Source: Shewanella psychromarinicola
Lineage (GTDB): Bacteria > Pseudomonadota > Gammaproteobacteria > Enterobacterales > Shewanellaceae
Assembly: GCF_003855155.1 (NCBI RefSeq)
Contig: NZ_CP034073.1
Span: 4,092,001-4,156,000 of the forward strand
Length of the DNA: 64,000 bases
Reading direction: 5' to 3'
Shown: positions 60,573-64,000 of the stretch, one piece after another
Numbering within the stretch: position 1 is the first letter of the stretch
Layout: every line of letters starts with the position of its first letter
Notes under the pieces: generated by a model
Seen by the model: only the letters and a program-made list of their open reading frames with translations
The model's database searches: none
What the model was told of the DNA's origin: nothing
Program-made: the position numbers and the translations under genes

Positions 60573-60728
60573 ATGATCAACTCAGGTCACCCAATTTCAG
60601 TTAATGAGGCATTACTGAGTAAACATAACCACATTAGTATTTGCGAACAAATAACCGTGAGCGCTAAACAGCGATATGCAAAGCTGAAACAGAAATGGAT
60701 CAAATTTCATTTCCTGATATGCCAATGA
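60573..60728 (+). CDS. Possible 51-residue ORF
   Basis: Plus-strand ATG at 60573 to TGA at 60726-60728, reading MINSGHPISVNEALLSKHNH then ISICEQITVSAKQRYAKLKQ and a basic end. The stop overlaps a second tiny ATG frame (60725, 32 codons). No ribosome site is clear, and the family is not recognised. It occupies the position where a divergent regulator of the permease might be expected; it could be a remnant of one. Confidence 0.25.
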   Translation: MINSGHPISVNEALLSKHNHISICEQITVSAKQRYAKLKQKWIKFHFLICQ

Positions 60729-60907
60729 ATAGCAACGAATTAGTTAGGCTACAGATCGTTATAAAAGATCATGAGCAGCTTGTCGTTGTTATACTTATTG
60801 AAATAAGATTGAATATTTTATAAAAATGTATCGACAACAAAGATCCTAATTGGGTTGTCTTAAACGTCAATAATGCACATGCAACTATCAAAAATTGAGG
60901 CTAAACA
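60729..60907. other. Intergenic before the DUF1569 gene
   Basis: About 180 bp, AT-rich; contains the GAGG-type ribosome site of the next gene. Nothing else is supported. Confidence 0.4.
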
Positions 60908-61450
60908 ATGCAACGTAGACAATTTTTAAAAGTGGGTGTAGCGAGCGCAGCCATCGGCTTAGGGGGGGCGAGTGTGATGTGGTTAAACCAAGGCAAGGAT
61001 ACTAAGCTACTTAATTTAAACGCATTGTTATCGATCCTGAATAAAATGTCATTATTACCGCCAGAGCAATTAGCAAGCCTAAGTACTGGCCAATGGAACA
61101 CTGCCCAGGTATTCAGCCACTGTGCCCAAAGTGTTGAGTTTTCGATGACCGGGTTTCCGCAACATAAATCTGCCGTATTTAAGCACACGGTTGGCACACT
61201 AGCGTTTGCGGTTTTTGCCACTAAAGGGGCGATGTCGCATAGCTTAAGTGAATCTATTCCCGCGGCACCAATACTAGATGAACATGTCGACGTTAACGTC
61301 GCCTTGAACCGTTTGATACAATCCTTAGGTGATTTTCAGCAATATGAGGGTGAACTCAAGCCACACTTTGCTTATGGCGCATTAACTAAATCAGAATACG
61401 AACTTGCCCATGTATTACATTTTTATAATCACCAGCAAACTTTTACCTAA
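60908..61450 (+). CDS. Tat-exported DUF1569 protein
   Basis: 180 residues. A twin-arginine signal (RRQFLKVGVASAAIGLGGAS) marks export in a folded state. The mature part matches DUF1569, a DinB-like four-helix fold (QWNTAQVFSHCAQSVEFSMT, FGALTKSEYELAHVLHF-type end YGALTKSEYELAHVLHFYNH). His residues at the helix ends (FSHC, LAHVLHFYNH) could bind metal. The function is unknown. It stands alone. Confidence 0.85.
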   Translation: MQRRQFLKVGVASAAIGLGGASVMWLNQGKDTKLLNLNALLSILNKMSLLPPEQLASLSTGQWNTAQVFSHCAQSVEFSMTGFPQHKSAVFKHTVGTLAFAVFATKGAMSHSLSESIPAAPILDEHVDVNVALNRLIQSLGDFQQYEGELKPHFAYGALTKSEYELAHVLHFYNHQQTFT

Positions 61451-61620
61451 GTCAGTTAGTCGTTAATCTTTGCTTGGGATAATAAACGGTTATCAAACAG
61501 CCTTTCCCTGTTAATTATCTTGTATTGACTTACGAACAAAACCAATGCCAACTTTGATATAATATTAGGTGTAATAGTATGATTCTAAATTACTTATTCT
61601 ATCTCACATCCCCAGTTGAG
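61446..61620. repeat. Direct repeat, copy A
   Basis: Starts CCTAAGTCAGT (61446-61456); its best part, GGGATAATAAACGGTTATCA and the following AACAGCCTTT (61476-61505), matches copy B at 62106-62135 with one difference. A later block, TCTATCTCACATCCCCAGTT (61598 on), matches copy B with changes. Confidence 0.8.
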
Positions 61621-61660
61621 ATTCGTTAATTTAGAACGAGATAAGTATTAGCAGGTTAAA

Positions 61661-62062
61661 TCAGCCTCCACGCGACATTGAGTGCAGCTTAGAGCGACCA
61701 TTGTTTGCCATGCTATTAGTTTCACTTAACCGCAACGCCCAATTACCCTGATGTTGCTGCTCGCAGGCAGTTTCGGTATCAAAGCTAACATGCTGATTGA
61801 TGTCTTTGAGGTTAATATCGTATTGAGCAAGGGTGCGTTGAATTAAGCTTAACAATATCGCTTTATCACCGCGTTGATTAAATTGCATTAGCTGTGATTC
61901 AGTATCAAATATGCAAATAATCCGTAAACCTTTAGGAAATATAGCATAATCAACCATATGGGTAATCCACGCAAAACCTGGATAGGCCGCTATTGCTTGT
62001 TGGCATACAGAGGTTAATCCCTCTCTTAATTGATTGTCTCTTTTTTTGTCAATTTTACGCAT
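61661..62062 (-). CDS. Conserved hypothetical protein bracketed by direct repeats
   Basis: 133 residues, basic N-terminus (MRKIDKKRDNQLREGLTSVC) and a conserved-looking core (YPGFAWITHMVDYAIFPKGL, RIICIFDTESQLMQF, LIQRTLAQYDINLKDINQHV). Similar Shewanella and Vibrio proteins exist; some are labelled Fis-family regulators without clear evidence. No DNA-binding motif is seen. The last 20 residues (NSMANNGRSKLHSMSRGG) differ in composition. The gene lies exactly between two copies of a direct repeat. Confidence 0.7.
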   Translation of the reverse strand: MRKIDKKRDNQLREGLTSVCQQAIAAYPGFAWITHMVDYAIFPKGLRIICIFDTESQLMQFNQRGDKAILLSLIQRTLAQYDINLKDINQHVSFDTETACEQQHQGNWALRLSETNSMANNGRSKLHSMSRGG

Positions 62063-62077
62063 ACTAAAAATGTTCTT

Positions 62078-62288
62078 CCTAAGTCAGTATAACTAACCTC
62101 ATCTCGGGATAATAAGCGGTTATCAAACAGCCTTTTGTTTCTCTATCTGCCTTACATTAACGTTCAATAGGCCAGCTATTGACGCGTCAATACGCCTCGA
62201 TAGCAACACAAAAGACCAGCTTGATATTGATGACTTAACGATAGACTGATTTTTATCCGTCTATCCCATCTCTATATCCCGAGTTGAG
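62078..62288. repeat. Direct repeat, copy B
   Basis: CCTAAGTCAGT (62078-62088), then the 30-bp block at 62106-62135 (29 of 30 identical to copy A) and a later diverged block ending CCCGAGTTGAG. The first block lies upstream of the start of the 133-residue gene; copy A lies downstream of its stop. Confidence 0.8.
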
Positions 62289-62478
62289 GCTAAGCTAATA
62301 AATCATCTTGTTAAAACATATTTAGCGCATTGTTTTTATGCAGATAAAATATCGGAAACAATGACACTACTTAACCTTATTATCTCAATCGGGGTTAATT
62401 ATAACCCACTATTTTACTAGCAAGAGCATTGTTCAAGTTTAAGACAATGGCTAAGCAATAAAACGACTTTAGATTATC
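62289..62478. other. Intergenic, nothing recognised
   Basis: About 190 bp of AT-rich sequence between copy B and the diguanylate cyclase stop. No gene or hairpin of note. Confidence 0.4.
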
Positions 62479-63348
62479 TCAACTTGCATTGACTCGATTT
62501 CCGCCAGCATTTTTTGCTCTATACATTGCTTGATCTGCATGTTGAATTAATTGCTGCTCATCATCACCGTTTTCAGGGTAACGAGCAACGCCAATACTCG
62601 GTGACAGTTGCAAATTAAGACTGTCAAATTGATAAGGTTTCTCAAGCTCAATACGTATGTTTTCAGCAATAACAAGCACATCATCAAATAAATCAATTCC
62701 ATTTAACACAACTAGAAACTCATCCCCACCAAAGCGCCCAACCGTATCCGATTTACGGACACAATCGCGCAAACGTTGAGCTATATTCTTGAGTAGCTTG
62801 TCACCGACAAGATGACCATAACTATCATTTACATGCTTAAACCCATCAATATCGATAAATAACAAGGAAAGATCAGTGCCTTCGCGGCGCGCTAATCCAA
62901 GTGAAGTTTGTAAGCGCCCAAACAATAATGTCCTGTTCGGCAATTCTGTTAATGGATCATGTCCTGATATGTAATGCAGTTGCCGTTCCATTTGCTTGCG
63001 TTCAGTAATATCGTGAGCAATCGCGATTCTAAATTGGTGATACTCTGACCATCGAGCAGACCAAAGAATGTCGACGATTTCTCCATCCTTGCGGACCCAG
63101 CGATTTTCAAACCGAGGTTGAAGTTTCCCACTCATTAGTGTGTCAACAACGTTAAGCGTTCTTATGCCATCCTCGGGATAGACAAAGCCAATCATTGGTT
63201 TGCCTATCACTTCGTCAGGAGAATATCCAAAAATATCTTTAAACGCAGCACTGACAAACACAAAACAGCCTTTTCTATCAACGACACAAACTGCATCAAG
63301 CATTAAATCCATAACATCTCTAAGCGCCACTAAGTCAATGGTCTTCAT
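62479..63348 (-). CDS. PAS-GGDEF diguanylate cyclase
   Basis: 289 residues. A PAS domain (about residues 8-125: VVDRKGCFVFVSAAFKDIFG, DEVIGKPMIGFVYPEDGI, PAC end AIAHDITERKQMERQ) precedes a GGDEF domain (HDPLTELPNRTLLFGRLQTS, FIDIDGFKHVNDSYGHLVGD). The active site is intact (GRFGGDEFLVVL), and RKSD lies five residues before it, which is the inhibitory c-di-GMP site. It makes cyclic di-GMP and is probably a cytoplasmic sensor of unknown signal. The ATG at 63348 begins the PAS domain better than the one at 63357. Confidence 0.93.
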   Translation of the reverse strand: MKTIDLVALRDVMDLMLDAVCVVDRKGCFVFVSAAFKDIFGYSPDEVIGKPMIGFVYPEDGIRTLNVVDTLMSGKLQPRFENRWVRKDGEIVDILWSARWSEYHQFRIAIAHDITERKQMERQLHYISGHDPLTELPNRTLLFGRLQTSLGLARREGTDLSLLFIDIDGFKHVNDSYGHLVGDKLLKNIAQRLRDCVRKSDTVGRFGGDEFLVVLNGIDLFDDVLVIAENIRIELEKPYQFDSLNLQLSPSIGVARYPENGDDEQQLIQHADQAMYRAKNAGGNRVNAS

Positions 63349-64000
63349 ACAGTGCATACCTCGAGAAGTTAGATTTATTGTTAAAGGCTAATATATGCCA
63401 GCTTATAAGCAGAGTAAAATAAACTCAACGACTTATGGGAATATCATTTATTCATATCGATGAGGAAAGGCCTGAGAATTAACCTTGTATTAGTTATAGT
63501 GTAGTTTATCCATTGAATGAACAAACAGCACAAGTGATTTATTCTATTAGCATTCTGCTCACGACCATAAAAACATCGCCTACAGACAAAGCGAAGCTCG
63601 AACGAGTCATACTGATGCGGATCGAGCGTTCAGCCTTGCTGAGGAAATAACCGATGCAGCGATGTCATTAGACTCTGTTATTCAAACCGTTAATGTTTAG
63701 GGTCAATATGATAGATGTGCAGCCCTCGAACGAATTAAATGCTTCAGTGGTAAGCAAAAAATATTACATTATCATTTAAGCCAAGGTACCATTCACTTTA
63801 TAGAGTATAATTTATCCGTAATCCATGACCATGTTGTTGGCTTTATTGAGCATAAAAAAATAACAAAGCATAACTTATGCCATTAATATGCTCATTAAAT
63901 AATATAAATGCTTTATCCGCGCTTGCAAACTAGCATAAATGCGGTTAAGTTAATTGCAAGTCGATACACACGACATTCAATGAGAGTATAATTCCTCATT
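63349..64000. other. Gene-poor end of window, decayed coding fragment
   Basis: No intact gene in about 650 bp. A plus-strand coding-like fragment from about 63551 reads HSAHDHKNIAYRQSEARTSH, TDADRAFSLAEEITDAAMSL and DSVIQTVNV before a TAG at 63697-63699. A stop precedes it and there is no start. It resembles a lost gene's 3' end; the family is not recognised. The rest shows nothing I can support. Confidence 0.4.

Overview
The window reads as a chromosomal segment of a marine gammaproteobacterium, most likely a Shewanella. The evidence is an AT-rich genome, the kdnA-kdnB-kdsB genes for the amino-sugar Kdo8N (a lipopolysaccharide speciality described in Shewanella), many families typical of Shewanella and Vibrio (DUF3334, DUF2897, DUF2069, DUF2066, a bacterial TrmY), and conserved neighbourhoods such as fadR/nhaB, ycgN/ycgL/minCDE/rnd/fadD and perM/bepA/arsC. 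No rRNA, tRNA, CRISPR array or prophage was seen.

Layout. 1-5.5 kb is gene-poor: the C-terminal end of a secreted YfaP-like protein, stress proteins (tandem UspA; a STAS-like/UspA fusion), YecH, a small gene that looks frameshifted, tandem repeats and decayed fragments. 5.5-14.0 kb carries D-lactate dehydrogenase, an acetyltransferase, TrmY, two membrane DUF proteins, a DUF3334 (CheX-like) protein followed by a pseudogene with two internal stops, and a chemoreceptor. 14.4-17.0 kb is the PTS core operon ptsH-ptsI-crr, with seven copies of a 10-bp repeat between ptsH and ptsI. 17.3-20.4 kb is a tightly coupled run: yffB-like, dapE, an M15 peptidase and a hydrolase. 20.5-24.8 kb has carbonic anhydrase, the Kdo8N cluster and a DUF2897 gene with an in-frame 9-bp repeat. 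25-28.7 kb has a TusA-like gene with perM, divergent from bepA, then arsC and a DUF2069 gene.

28.9-31.7 kb holds a large lipoprotein with a zinc-protease motif. Its 3' end is interrupted by a complete 850-bp IS5-family element with perfect 15-bp ends and a CTAG target duplication. 31.8-36.8 kb has hda, DUF2066, uraA, grxD and sodB, with a striking 96-nt three-way-junction inverted-repeat structure upstream of uraA. 37.1-41.9 kb is the yeaG-yeaH-ycgB stress/kinase operon. 42-45.6 kb has fadR (with a likely FadR operator in its own promoter), nhaB and dsbB. 45.7-52.4 kb has ycgN, an MltB-like protein whose catalytic Glu appears replaced by Asn, ycgL, minCDE, rnd and fadD.

52.6-58.3 kb has a hydrolase, a three-gene operon (small unknown protein, M50-type membrane peptidase, exported methyltransferase), tsaB and the helicase gene yoaA. 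58.5-60.5 kb is a string of two unknown small genes, a redox-active thioredoxin-fold protein and a DUF318 permease. 60.9-64 kb ends with a Tat-exported DUF1569 protein, a small conserved gene bracketed by direct repeats, a PAS-GGDEF diguanylate cyclase and decayed sequence.

Most genes are core housekeeping. The best candidates for undescribed biology are the M50 peptidase/exported methyltransferase operon, the three-way-junction element before uraA, the pseudo-enzyme MltB homologue, the phase-variable-looking repeat in the pts operon, and the small-gene cluster beside the thioredoxin/permease pair. All assignments come from reading the sequence and remembered family features; no database search was run.
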